Below, in pieces: positions 33,001 to 43,006 of a stretch of DNA of 64,000 nt. Position numbers and translations under genes: made by a program. Location of the stretch: the NCBI GenBank assembly GCA_010093485.1, contig MU001504.1, forward strand, positions 1,558,437 to 1,622,436, given 5' to 3'. The notes under the pieces are model-generated. The model saw nothing but the letters and a program-made list of their open reading frames with translations, searched no databases and had not been told where the DNA came from. The stretch is from Karstenula rhodostoma CBS 690.94. Lineage: Eukaryota > Ascomycota > Dothideomycetes > Pleosporales > Didymosphaeriaceae. The first letter of the stretch is position 1, and each line of letters starts with the position of its first letter.

Positions 33001-35321
33001 AACGATGAAGAAGACATGGCGATGCTGGAGCTTTGCAATGCCCGACTGTACCACACGATGGGAAGGTTACAAGTCGATGACCAAGAATTTGGTGTAAGCC
33101 TACCCGTACTCTCGCCGATCACATGTCACCTAGGTCAAAGATCGGTGGTCCATCTTCAATAGTCTACCTTGTCCACCATCCACAACGAAACATTACGTTT
33201 GCATACGCTGGGCGTACATCGGACATTACGTTTTGCACCAGCTCTACAAATTCACATCCGTGCACACAAAGAGTAAGCATCTCGAAACTATTGAATCTTC
33301 GTCAGCTGATCGCGCATGGACATGTCTCGTGTTGCAACAAAGAAGGATGAACCGGACTTCTCTGCAACACAAAGACCCTAGATTACCGCGTCCACGGGTC
33401 CTGTCCAAACTCTCGAATCCTCCTGTAGAACCATACCACAAGCAGCCGTCGAAAGAAGTAGGACGAGAAAATTTTCTTCTGGGGCGAGGCTATTGAGTAA
33501 GGACTGGACTTGGTCTGTAAGGAAACCGCTCGAGAGGCAAACGGGGACCTGTTCTTAGCCCCAAGCGGCTGTATGACATGGGCGAAGGAAATGTTCAAGC
33601 CCCTGCGCTCGTTAGGACTGACCGGACTCGTCAACATCGTCATGGTTAGCATCATTCTACAGTTCAGAAAGGCTCCTCTACGTATGCTGTACCGCGAGCC
33701 AGTTCTATGGTGTTATTCGGGCGATACAGCGACGAACGTTTGCAGCATTCGCGGCAGTGGTAGAGATGGCTCGACCATGTGCATTGTTGACGGCCAGTGG
33801 GGAACTTGTGAGCCACACCTGGGGTAGGAAGAGGCGTCAAATCAATCTGGGACCGGAAAATTGGCGGGGCGGTACGGAAGAAGTCGTGGGAAGACTTGGC
33901 CGAATGCGCCCATCTGTGAGTCGACGCGTGTGGTCCAGGCCAGGCAGCTAGAGAGGTCCGGTTTCGCAACGCTGCACAAGAAGGCCACCGGCTCGTGACG
34001 TCAAACCTCAGGAGGTTCCAGGCCGAGACGCGCGAGCATAGTCGCTAGGCCAACGAGGCCAAACAGTTGCTTGGAGCAGTCGAGGCGCGAGAAGGGAAGG
34101 TGTAGTCATAGCTTTGCTCCTTCCGAACGCGTGTGGAGCAGTGACACGACATCCGACAGGCAGCGCACAAGGTCAATTAAATGGCAATTTGCAGCGAAAA
34201 GTAGCGGATGATAGCAGTCGTATGCGGGTGGTTGGGCCAGGCGCAAGGACGAATTGCAATCGAGCTCGCAGCCAGGGCAACAGCGCGGGTCACGATTGCG
34301 GTCGACCCAGGGCGGGATGGTTCCCCGTTTGGTTGAGCAAGGGAAGCGAGGAGCCACTATTGACGTCAACGTCAGCCAGGGGACGGATGGGGTCGGCGTG
34401 AAAAGTTTGATCCCCAACGCGTCGGCAATGTTGGAGGCCGGCTATGTTTAGCAGAGAGGCTGGTGGCGGCGACAGTGCATGGGTTTTCGGCGCAGGTCGG
34501 GTGGATGGGCGTCGTCAACCTCAACGGTCCCGAGGCTGGACGGTGGAGAGGCGGGCAGGGCGCCCAGGGCCACCAACGGTGGAGAGGCGCTGGGTGAGCG
34601 AGTCCGATGGCGATGGCCACCGGCGATGGTCCTGGGCCATTGGCCGTGGGCGCCCGTACCCCTGGTGCCGTCGACGGACTGACGTCGGGCGCTCGTAGCG
34701 CAGAGCGGCGCCCGCAGTGCATGTGGATGGGGGCTCGAATGGCGATGTGCAGGCCTGGCAATGCACGGCCAGCACCGCCTCTCGCGGGCGCGCAATCACT
34801 GCCTGCTGCGTGGCGTGGCACCCTCGGCCAGCGTGTTTGCTGCGGGTGGCGGGTGGCGGCTGGCGGCTGGCGGCTGGCGAGCAGCATTGGGAAGGCCGTG
34901 AGAGACTGAGAGACTGAGAGGGATATTGGGGGACGGCTGCGTCACGGTTGCAGCCATGCCATGGCAAATGACAGCGGCGCGCTGGAGCGACGAGCACTGA
35001 GCAGGCTCAACGGCCGCAAAACAAGCGGCTGGCGGGCGCTTCCAAGGTTTGCCCCGGCTGCCTTGGCACAAGCCTTGTCGTTTCAAGCGGCAGGTGCGTG
35101 TGGGTCCGTGTGGGTCCGTGCTGCAGTCGCGCCTTCCCTCCAGCCTCGCGCCTGCTATTTAGGTCCTGCCTCGCTGCTGCCACACCTGAACCCATCTCCT
35201 CCACCCAAGCCAATCGACTCAGACTCGCAGTCCTTCGCTCAACTCGACTCTCGCTGCCCACTCGCTGCCCGCTCTATCATCAATCCATTTCCATCACCAC
35301 CACAACACCACACTAGCCAAG
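33001..35321. other. Long non-coding stretch with a GC-rich low-complexity part
   Basis: 2.3 kb without a gene I can support. The part from 33.0 to 34.1 kb has only short ORFs. The part from 34.44 to 35.15 kb is GC-rich and contains short tandem repeats: GGCGGCT units near 34855-34880, GAGACTGA units near 34900-34920, and GTGGGTCCGT twice near 35099-35120. ORFs of up to 198 codons in this part follow the composition and overlap on both strands, so I treat them as chance. The last 150 bp are the probable leader of the small cell-wall protein gene. Confidence 0.5.
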
Positions 35322-35865
35322 ATGCGTTTCTCTACCTCCGCCATCTTCGCCGCCGTCGCCATTGGCGCCCAGGCCCTGCCCCAGGACGTCCAGCCCATCA
35401 CCCAGATCTCCGACGGCCAGATCCAGGTAAGCCTCTCCCCATTGCTCCGTGTCTGCACGCAATGCTAACGAACAAAAGGCTCCTCCTGCCACCGCTCCTG
35501 CTGGCTCTTACGAGGTCCCCACGGCTCCGGCTCCCACTGAGGTTCTCCCCTCCGTGACCCCGGTCCCGCTCCCGTCGGTTGTGCCCTCCAGCGCCCCGGC
35601 TCCTGTCGAGCCCTCGTCTGCGTACAACACCCCCGTCGCGCCCTCTGTCCCCGCTGGTACTGGAGTTACCTCCGCCCCTTACCCCATCTCCTCCGGCGCT
35701 GTCTACACCAACGGCACTGTTGCCCCCACTGGTGCCTCCACGTCGGCTCCCGCTGGCGAAACCTCTGGATCTCCTCAGCCCACCGAGGGCCCTGGTAGCG
35801 GTGCCGCCACGACCTTCGTCTCCATGGGTGCTCTCTTCGCCGGTCTCTTCGCTTTCCTCGCATAA
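35322..35865 (+). CDS. Small secreted GPI-anchored cell-wall protein
   Basis: Two exons: 35322-35426 and 35479-35865 (163 aa), with one phase-0 intron of 52 bp (GTAAGC..AAG). The N-terminus MRFSTSAIFAAVAIGAQA is a signal peptide, probably cleaved after Ala-Gln-Ala or soon after. It is followed by ITQISDGQIQ, which resembles the single repeat of PIR-type cell-wall proteins (DGQIQ). The rest is Pro/Ala/Ser/Thr/Val-rich, a likely O-glycosylated stalk. The C-terminus is hydrophobic (MGALFAGLFAFLA) after a small-residue stretch GSGAA, as for GPI attachment. Role inferred: structural surface protein. There is no cysteine in the mature part, so it is not a CFEM or hydrophobin. Strong C-ending codon use suggests high expression. 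Confidence 0.87.
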
Positions 35866-38140
35866 GTGCGGGTCGGCAACGGACGCGTCTTTTCTTCACT
35901 TCACATCTTCACCTTGGCATGGCTTCGAACTGTATCGACATTTCCTCGGCGGCTTCTCTGATACCTCGCGATACGTGCCGTTGCACAGATGGAGCGGAGC
36001 ATAGTCTATGCGGGTGATATCACAGGGCTTTCTTCGGCAACATCTTCACGATAGATTGCCCGGTATACAGGGAAGCTCGGCGTAATGTTTTACATGGCGA
36101 ACGGTGGATGCGTAATTATTCCCAGGACTTTTCATGGATAGGTATCGCTCGTCGGCATTCACGATGGGCTTGGCTTGGACTGCGACTGCATGCTCCCTTA
36201 ATATGTATTGACGACCGGGATGCATGTCAGTCTTGTATAGATAGCTGCCTCAGCATGATCAAAATACATCACATTGGCACCGAAAGGTGTTGCACAATTC
36301 ATCCATGATCCCTTTGTTTGTCATGTCTTGCCATATTCCAGTTTTGGTCTGCACACGAGGGTCTAAATAAGCTTCGTGTGCCCTCTCTGTCCACTGCGCA
36401 TCCGACTTGGCGCATCAGTAACACCACAGCGCAGTCGCCGTACCACACATGTTGCGCCGCGAAGCTCGTTCTCAAAGCAGCCTCTCCCCGCGCAAAACAT
36501 GTTGCCTCCGCATTATCGAAACGTTCGCGCCAGCACGCTAAAACAACGCCCCGGGAATCACACCCGCTAACTAGAGGGAGGACTAATGCAGCTGCGTGAA
36601 CCACACCAGCACGGCGCCACCGTCGTCCGGACTGCGCGACCGGCCCCTCACCAGACGCCTCACGCTGGGTGTTGTAGAATGCAAAACGCGTGTGCGCCAA
36701 GCGCATTCCCCCCGGTGAAGAAAGCCCCACTATGCGACGCGCTTGTACCTGACTGAGAAGCAGTATCTCTGCCTGCGCGCCGCAGCAGAGGAACCACACG
36801 GGGGGTGTGAAGTACAGGCCTGCGCGTCGGAATGCAGCGCAGACAAAGAAAGGACAATCGGTCGATGTTGCATCCCGGGACGTCGGGTTGCATACGCGCA
36901 AGCTGCGCTGCACGCCGGAATGCAAGCGGACGTGGATGAAACAAGAGCGCGTTCGAGGATTCGCTCGCTGCGGGCCTAACGGCGTGCGGTGCGCTCAACA
37001 GATAGATGGTTCGGAGGCGCGCCCGAGGTGGCCTGAGGCGGCGTGAACCGTGGGTGGGTACATACATGCGAGGCTATGTCGAAGACTTTTGCGCTCTCCT
37101 TGTTTGTCTAGATACCTGCTGGAAAGTAGGTAGTCTGGTCATGGTGAGGGATATTTTTTGCTCTTGCGGTTTCGGCTACATGCGCTGCGTGTGACGGAGG
37201 CGGCGCCAGCGGTTTACCTACCTGCTCTCGGCTTTGAGCGAGGCTGGACTTGGGCAGGGGAAGCGGCGCTCGTGTCCGGGCGTTTCGTCTGCGCGTCGTG
37301 TCGTCAGCTGGGCGCCGGTGCTGATGCGGATCTGCGCGGGAGGAGCTAGTGCAGATCGTGACATTTCGTTTGTGTTGCTGTTTGGGGATGGGCTCGCTTG
37401 CAGCCTTGGGCAAGGCTTGGGGGTGTGTGCGTTTGGTCGTGATCCTCGACTGTCGAAGTTGTTGTGAGTGTGCTGAATATAGTGGTATGGGGGTTGTGAA
37501 GGTTGCTGTGTAACGATGATGGGGGTGGAAGATGTTGGCAGATCGGCACTTGAGACTTGGAAGAGGTTCGTCCATTCGGTTCATCGTGCTGCTAGATGGT
37601 CCTCTCATGCTGATAATCCATTTTAGATTCATTCCATATATTGAAGTTATACCTCTCGTCCAGGCAAGCACCGTCGCAACGCGCCCGTTCACTGTCTACT
37701 TATATCCACACATACTCCAATCGGCATGCAGACCATCCGTCAAACACTCTCTTCTATCGAGCTATAGTGGCGAATACTATATTACCGACAGCAGCCTAGT
37801 ACTAAACATAGCAAGACAATGCTCGCGTCTCAGCGCCCGTTCAAGTTCTGTCTTTGTCCCCATTGTACCGTCTTCGACCGCCTGTCAACAACAGACAGGA
37901 AAACAACTCAGAGATGGCTTTGTCCCATTGTGAAGGTGGCTTTGTTACATTGTAATCCACAGGAGGCTGTAGGGGCGAAGGAAGGACTACAAGTAGTTCC
38001 AGGCGTGCAAAAGTACAACTCAGTAAGATCAACTGTACTACAACCGCATCCAAACAGCATTGTTCCCCTTCGCTGTAAACCTCGAGCCCATATACACTTT
38101 CCCACAGCATCACCATCCCAATTCCACAATCACAACGACA
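35866..38140. other. Intergenic stretch of 2.3 kb
   Basis: Short overlapping ORFs on both strands (longest 208 codons at 36299-36925, minus; 194 codons at 37108-37692, minus) have no recognisable domain and biased composition. I see no RNA gene. The last part is the upstream region of the gene at 38141. Confidence 0.45.
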
Positions 38141-38905
38141 ATGACACCACCAGGTATCCGCGCCAACACCCCCAAAACCTTTTTCTTCTCCCCCTTCTCC
38201 GGCACACAATACAGCCCACCCTCCGCACCAGGACCGCGCCACACACACTACCCCGTCGTCCGCAGCCGCACCCGACCGCACGTAGGCAGCAAGCGCGACG
38301 TCCGCGCGATCTACCCTGCAACCCACCCCCTTTGCCAGCCTCCCGTCAAGCCCGCCGCGCAAGCACCTACAACCGAGCCCTCGATCAACGACTACTTCGT
38401 GAAAGCCACGATCCCGGATGACGATGTGTTCCTGAAGCCGCTCTGGAAGAAGGAAACCATGGAGCGGGGCGGCCGGGAGGTGTGGGTTCTGGCTAAAGCG
38501 AAGGGTACGGATACGTGTACGCCTTCTACATTACCGGAAGTGGAGGCAGAGAGTAGTAGTACCCCATTCCCATCCCTCTTCCAACTCACATCCACACTCC
38601 TCCTCTTTGTACTGACCTTCCTCTCGAGCTCGCTTACCACCGTTCCCCTATCTACAGCTTTCACTTTTACCATCATCGCGCAGTTCCTCGCTGCAATACT
38701 TAATTACGTCTTTCTGTGCGCGGCGTACGTACTCTTCCCGTTGACGCTGTGGGTGCGTGACGGCGTGTTGCAGGTGTCTGTGTGTGCGGGGCGGTATGCG
38801 CGGTCCAAGGCGTTTTGGGTCTGCGTTGTGGTGGGGGTGCTGGTGGGGGATTGGGGTTTGTGTAGATGGGAGAAGGAGATGGGTGTAGGCTTGATACATT
38901 CATAG
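38141..38905 (+). CDS. Hypothetical membrane protein, 254 aa
   Basis: The ORF is open from 38060, but the ATG at 38141 (MTPPGIRANTPKTFFF) is the better start: it has an adenine at -3 and the upstream 27 codons look like leader. The N-terminal ~100 residues are Pro-rich and soluble, with many Arg and His. A short conserved-looking part follows (SINDYFVKATIPDDDVFLKP, then LWKKE). Two clear hydrophobic segments lie at about residues 152-170 and 180-208, and a third weaker one at about 228-243. No family is recognised. Single exon. It could be an organelle or ER membrane protein; function unknown. Confidence 0.6.
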   Translation: MTPPGIRANTPKTFFFSPFSGTQYSPPSAPGPRHTHYPVVRSRTRPHVGSKRDVRAIYPATHPLCQPPVKPAAQAPTTEPSINDYFVKATIPDDDVFLKPLWKKETMERGGREVWVLAKAKGTDTCTPSTLPEVEAESSSTPFPSLFQLTSTLLLFVLTFLSSSLTTVPLSTAFTFTIIAQFLAAILNYVFLCAAYVLFPLTLWVRDGVLQVSVCAGRYARSKAFWVCVVVGVLVGDWGLCRWEKEMGVGLIHS

Positions 38906-39357
38906 GCTCGGGACGATGGGGATAGGTAGAGGGAGGGTAGGTATTCCGTAGCTGATGAGGTGCTAGCGAGATAATGTAATTTACATACTGTAGTAACTCG
39001 GTATACAATGATTGTCCACGGTTGTGACCTGGTAGTGTATCGTCGACGTTGACATCTGCGGGAGAGGGGGCTTCGTGGGGTGTTTTTAGGGTGCATGTGC
39101 AGAGACTGGGCTTGGGTTCAGTCATAATATCATGTACTAGCCAAGCCAGGTTTCATAATGAAACACAGTGACCGAAAGGTTAATACGTTAAGATGAGGAC
39201 TGTGAGTTTTAGTACGAAATAATTATTTTTCAGGATGATATATGCTAGGGTTAGTTGCACTACGATACGCGTCTAATCGTGTGTTGTAATAGGATATATA
39301 GGCACAAGATAATGCCTTTAAGCCCAAGTTTTCTTTTCGGCTTCTGTGACGAAGAAG
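38906..39357. other. Intergenic stretch
   Basis: 450 bp, AT-richer than the genes around it, with no ORF I can support. Confidence 0.4.
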
Positions 39358-40034
39358 TTAAGCCGGCAATTGGTTACAGCAGATTTTGAACACACATTGT
39401 ACTATAGAATATTGCAGGAAACTACTCGACACCCCGTCCATGTACCGCAGACATAATGCCTTCTCGATACCGCCTCCACCGGCGCCTGAACCGCCAGTTC
39501 CCCCACACTCGCTGTCATAATGTAAAGATTCTTCGCATGTCTGCGGATACAGCATATTCGTCAAAGTCACCGCGAACAGCGCTGGTAACGTATTATTCGT
39601 CAACAAGAACGACGGCAGCCATGTCATCCCGCGCACTGGGGGAATCGGGTACAGAAACTGTGCATCGAGGGTAACATTTGCGCGAGACGGCTCTGGAAAT
39701 CGCCCCACGAGATCAGCCGTAGTACTCAGCGGTGAACCGGTACTCACTGTCGGAGTCGACATAGAAGGCATCGCGTTGTTGGCCTCTAAACAGATGGTGT
39801 ATACGCCGGTGAGCGGCGGTTGAAGTAGCCCAAGAAGAGGAAGTTGGGGTTGTTGGGTTTGTAGGAGAAGCCCGCATAGGCGGCAGTAATACCTGGGGAG
39901 TACTGTGGTGCACCTTCGATCGTGACGTCACCTCCTTCATGGTTCGGTTCGCACGGTGGCCATAAGTGGCATTGAAGTATGCTCGATAGACTAGCTCTTA
40001 GGGGTGCAGGTGTCCTTTGGGGCATGCAGTCCAT
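39358..40034 (-). pseudogene. Broken or mis-spliced secreted-type protein gene
   Basis: Two minus-strand frames appear to continue each other. The first (from 40034) contains CEPNHEGGDVTIEG and ITAAYAGFSYKPNNPNFLFLGYFN, then stops at 39786. A second frame, offset by two bases, picks up as LTGVYTICLEANNAMPSM near 39815 and runs to 39358 with VTLDAQFLYPIPPVRGMTW and a Gly-rich end. The text is protein-like on both sides of the switch, and no good intron lies between. A frameshift is therefore the simplest reading. A sequencing error or an unusual intron is possible. The family is not recognised; paired cysteines and the Gly-rich tail suggest an extracellular protein. The start codon is uncertain. 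Confidence 0.4.
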
Positions 40035-40426
40035 CCCAATAGCTTGGCTCAGCAGGTATTAACTTCACGGATCGACGAATGGAATCGCACAGATGCAGGA
40101 AAATCTAGCTAGGGCATGATAGACGACAACCATGGGGCCGAATGAAAGTTCGATTGGAGTAGGAATCGGGAAACTGGGGCATGGGAAGGGAATGATAATA
40201 GGAACTGGAGAGCTAACAAGAAGCATATAGTGCCCGGTCTAGCCTTCTTATTGCCCATATAGCTCGTTAGATCTAGTTCGTAGCGTCAGCATAGTAGATT
40301 GTATCATAATGGAATACCTCTTAACATATATATTGTACTTAATCGTACAAGTTCCTTTCGATACCGTCCCAAGCAATCGATCCCCCCCAAGATCTTGCCA
40401 CCGAACACACTCCTACCAATCTGCCC
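40035..40426. other. Intergenic stretch
   Basis: 390 bp with no gene or motif I can support; downstream region of the gene at 40427. Confidence 0.4.
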
Positions 40427-41090
40427 CTACACTCCACCATTCGGGTAACCCCCTTGATCCACAGGATTCGCTGGTCCTCCCGTCTGACCCAGCGCCCCAC
40501 CAACATTCGCACCCGTCTGCCTCTCTCCCTTGATCTGGTCCCTCGCCTCCTTCTGCTCCGCCTTCTTCCTATCTAGATCGCTCGCGAAGTCCTGCTCTTT
40601 GCCTGCGCCACCTGCACCGAAGGTGTCATTGTTGGCAACGGCGGCGGCAATCTCGCCTTCGCCAGGCGCCGCCATCTGCGCTCCGTCGAGCTCGTTGTGC
40701 CGGCCTACGTCTTCTTCGGTGAGGCCGCGCGATTCTTCACCTGCGGGTGCGCCCTGGGAAGAGGGTTAGCTCTGATCGGAGTGTGGATTCAGGCTTCGAG
40801 AGAAGATAATGTCCTTCTTCACGAAAACATGACGTCCACGTCATATGCTTTTCTTATTCACATACATGAACGCCTCCACCGGGCGCCTTCGCCTGGCCTT
40901 CAGTTCCCGGCGCGACTTGCTCGCTAGGCACGCGCCTGTCTACGGGCTCCGACTTGTCGAGGGCATTGGAGCGAGCATTAAAGTCTGTTTGGGCCTGCTC
41001 GGCGGGCTCTTTGGTCGCGGCGTTACCAGGGGTGGTGTAAGCCTGGTTGAGGCTGGGTTGGGACGGGCCTGTAGGTTCGAGAGCGGACAT
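40427..41090 (-). CDS. Conserved-type hydrophilic disordered protein, 183 aa
   Basis: Two exons: 41090-40866 and 40753-40427, with one phase-0 intron of 112 bp (GTATGT..CAG). It starts MSALEPTGPSQPSLNQAYTT. After splicing, exon 1 ends APGGGVH and exon 2 starts GAPAGEESRGLTEEDVGRHN. The middle has ANNDTFGAGGAGKEQDFA and a charged helix (SDLDRKKAEQKEARDQIKGE). The end is Gly-rich (GGPANPVDQGGYPNGGV). It has no cysteine in the spliced product, no signal peptide and no membrane segment. Short Gly/Ala/Gln-rich proteins of this kind occur widely in filamentous ascomycetes and some are stress-induced, but no function is assigned. Confidence 0.75.
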
Positions 41091-41864
41091 TGTGGAGTGT
41101 AGCGGATTCTAGTATCGATTTGATTTTCGGTGATGTGGAGTGGGTGTTTCTTCGAGATTGCAGGGAGAATGGGATTGTTGTTGCGGATTGGTTTTGTGCA
41201 TAGGAACTTATAGAATGATGACGTAGGCGGGGTTGGAGGAGCTATCAGTGACGCCCCGCCGAGCTACAAACGCGAAATTAGGCCGCGGCGCAATTTTTTT
41301 ACTATCGCATTTGGCTAATGCTACACAGTAGTAGTGAGTGGGGGTGTTTTCGATCTTACTCCTGTTCGGTTTACGTAAGTCTGGGCGACATGCTGTTACA
41401 TGTAAGAGAGTACAACCCGAAGATAGTATACATGCATTTACACTTGGATTGTTCGGACGTTCCCAATTCCTGATCTTCAAATTCCAATTTGCATAAGAAA
41501 TCTGCAGGAGCGGCTCTGAGATGTAAGTTTTTTTGACTGTACTTGAACGGCTTATCGCTGCTGGTTGATGTGCCGCCTTTCATGAGGGCTGCATCGACTG
41601 CCTGCGTAAATCTAAGGACTGCAAGACGTAGACCTAACGCATCCCGCCGCGGTACCCTCAGCAACCACTCAAGTGATAACTAAATCGGGGGTGCTCCACA
41701 ATGCAAGTAGATACCGCCTCATACTGCAGCGACGCTTGTTTCGAGTGAACATGATCCAGATCCAAGTCCAAATCCGCCCAAACCAACTATAACTCCATGA
41801 TGCGCCGTTCCATGACCTCTCGTAACGCCTTCGCTATGCTGAAGCAGGATTCAAATGTAAGCCG
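41091..41864. other. Intergenic stretch
   Basis: 770 bp, with no supported gene. It lies upstream of the gene ending at 40427 and downstream of TAF3. Confidence 0.4.
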
Positions 41865-42674
41865 CTATAGCTCCATGGAAATGTCCTGCGAGTCTTCCCT
41901 AGAGTCGACCGCGTCGGATACATCTGCCATTTCGACATTTTCACGCGGTGTGACGGTGGCTTTGGCTGCTCTCTCCCGGACTTTGCGACACCATTCTTCT
42001 ATGGAATCTTCTGCGCCTCCTTCGATCTTGACGGGGCGGAGCTCAGCTGGTTTGCCGATAAGGGTGCCTTGGTATCGTGAGTCGACGCCAGTTTTGCTGT
42101 GCTTCTTCATGAGCGCTGAAAGGTAACATTAGCCTTGCCTCTTCAATGTGTCGTTGTCCAACATACTGGTGAGGTAATCCTCCATCTCCTGCGTGTCGCG
42201 TTCCTCCTGCGTGGTAAGCGCTATGACGGGCGCATCCTTTTGCTTCAGCGTGCCCGCTATCCTCATAATCTCCTCGTTTTGCTTTCCTTGCGCCCAGTCG
42301 ATGAAAGCCGTGACATCAGCCGTGTCTTGCCGATCACGCCTCCTCTCCTCCTCTGCGCGCGCACCGGCGTCTTCGTACTCCTCGAGGGGCTTGCGCAAGA
42401 TCTCTTTCCAGACCTCTTCAGCAGTGGTCAATGTCGGGACGAGGAGACCGCAGTCTTGCATGGCCATGCGCACGTCGGTGATATCAGGTTCCAGGTCATT
42501 GTGGTTTGAATACGCATTGTAGGCGGTACGTGTTGCGAGGAGGGTGAGGTAGCGGGCGGTGAGATCGACGACCGTGTCGACGACGGAGGGCTTTGCGCCG
42601 TTGAAGCCAGCGGCGCGCAGGATGTCGAGCACCGCAGGCCGCAAGAGGGCGAGGTAGACGTCGTTGGTGGACAT
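41865..42674 (-). CDS. TAF3: TFIID subunit 3-like histone-fold protein (TAF3)
   Basis: Two exons: 42674-42167 and 42115-41865 (252 aa), with one phase-1 intron of 51 bp (GTATGT..CAG). Without splicing, exon 1 would stop soon after YLTSML. The N-terminal ~80 residues (STNDVYLALLRPAVLDILRA, VVDLTARYLTLLATRTAYNA, DITDVRMAMQDCG) form a bromodomain-associated histone fold as in TAF3 and related TFIID subunits. The rest is charged. The spliced C-terminus reads LMKKHSKTGVDSRYQGTLIG, then KPAELRPVKIEGG. It acts in the nucleus in TFIID, pairing with a TAF10-type fold (family knowledge). No PHD finger is present, as in other fungal forms. It is divergent with TAF7 across 332 bp. Confidence 0.82.
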
Positions 42675-43006
42675 GCCGGCGCGTGTGGAGGATGCCGGGC
42701 AGTGTGCAGAGGTCCAGTGTGTCGTCGCGGATTATCGGCGCAGCAGGCGGCGCATCGTGTGCGGCCGTCGTCGGTTTGCGCGGGTGTGAAGGTCGCGTCG
42801 GCGGCAGGAGCTTTGGTCATTCACTTTCGGTGGCGCCTGCCAAGACCGTCACCTCCGCATCTGCTAGGCCGCGCCGCAAGACCACCAGCATCGACTTAAA
42901 AGTGCACCCCGCCCGCCCATTCTTCAACACCCACGCAAATGCGGCGCGCCCGAGCCGCCAGATCGCCGCCGCTGCCGCCTTCACACACGCCGACGACGCG
43001 CCCGAC
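42675..43006. promoter_or_regulatory. Shared divergent promoter of TAF3 and TAF7
   Basis: 332 bp between two start codons on opposite strands. It is GC-rich with no clear TATA box. The TAF7 frame stays open back to an ATG at 42683, so a longer TAF7 N-terminus cannot be excluded from sequence alone. Confidence 0.6.

Noticed and set aside
34372..35557. Several ORFs of 100-198 codons in the GC-rich stretch
   Set aside because: They follow base composition on both strands and conflict with the well-supported spliced gene at 35322.
36590..36650. tRNA-like string on the minus strand
   Set aside because: No T-arm with TTCRA and no cloverleaf could be formed.
36299..37692. Minus-strand ORFs of 208 and 194 codons
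   Set aside because: Biased composition, no family-like motif, no matching splice structure, and overlapping ORFs on the other strand.
42683..43006. N-terminal extension of TAF7 from an upstream ATG
   Set aside because: The 108 extra residues have no TAF7-like sequence and overlap the shared promoter; the start at 43007 is simpler.
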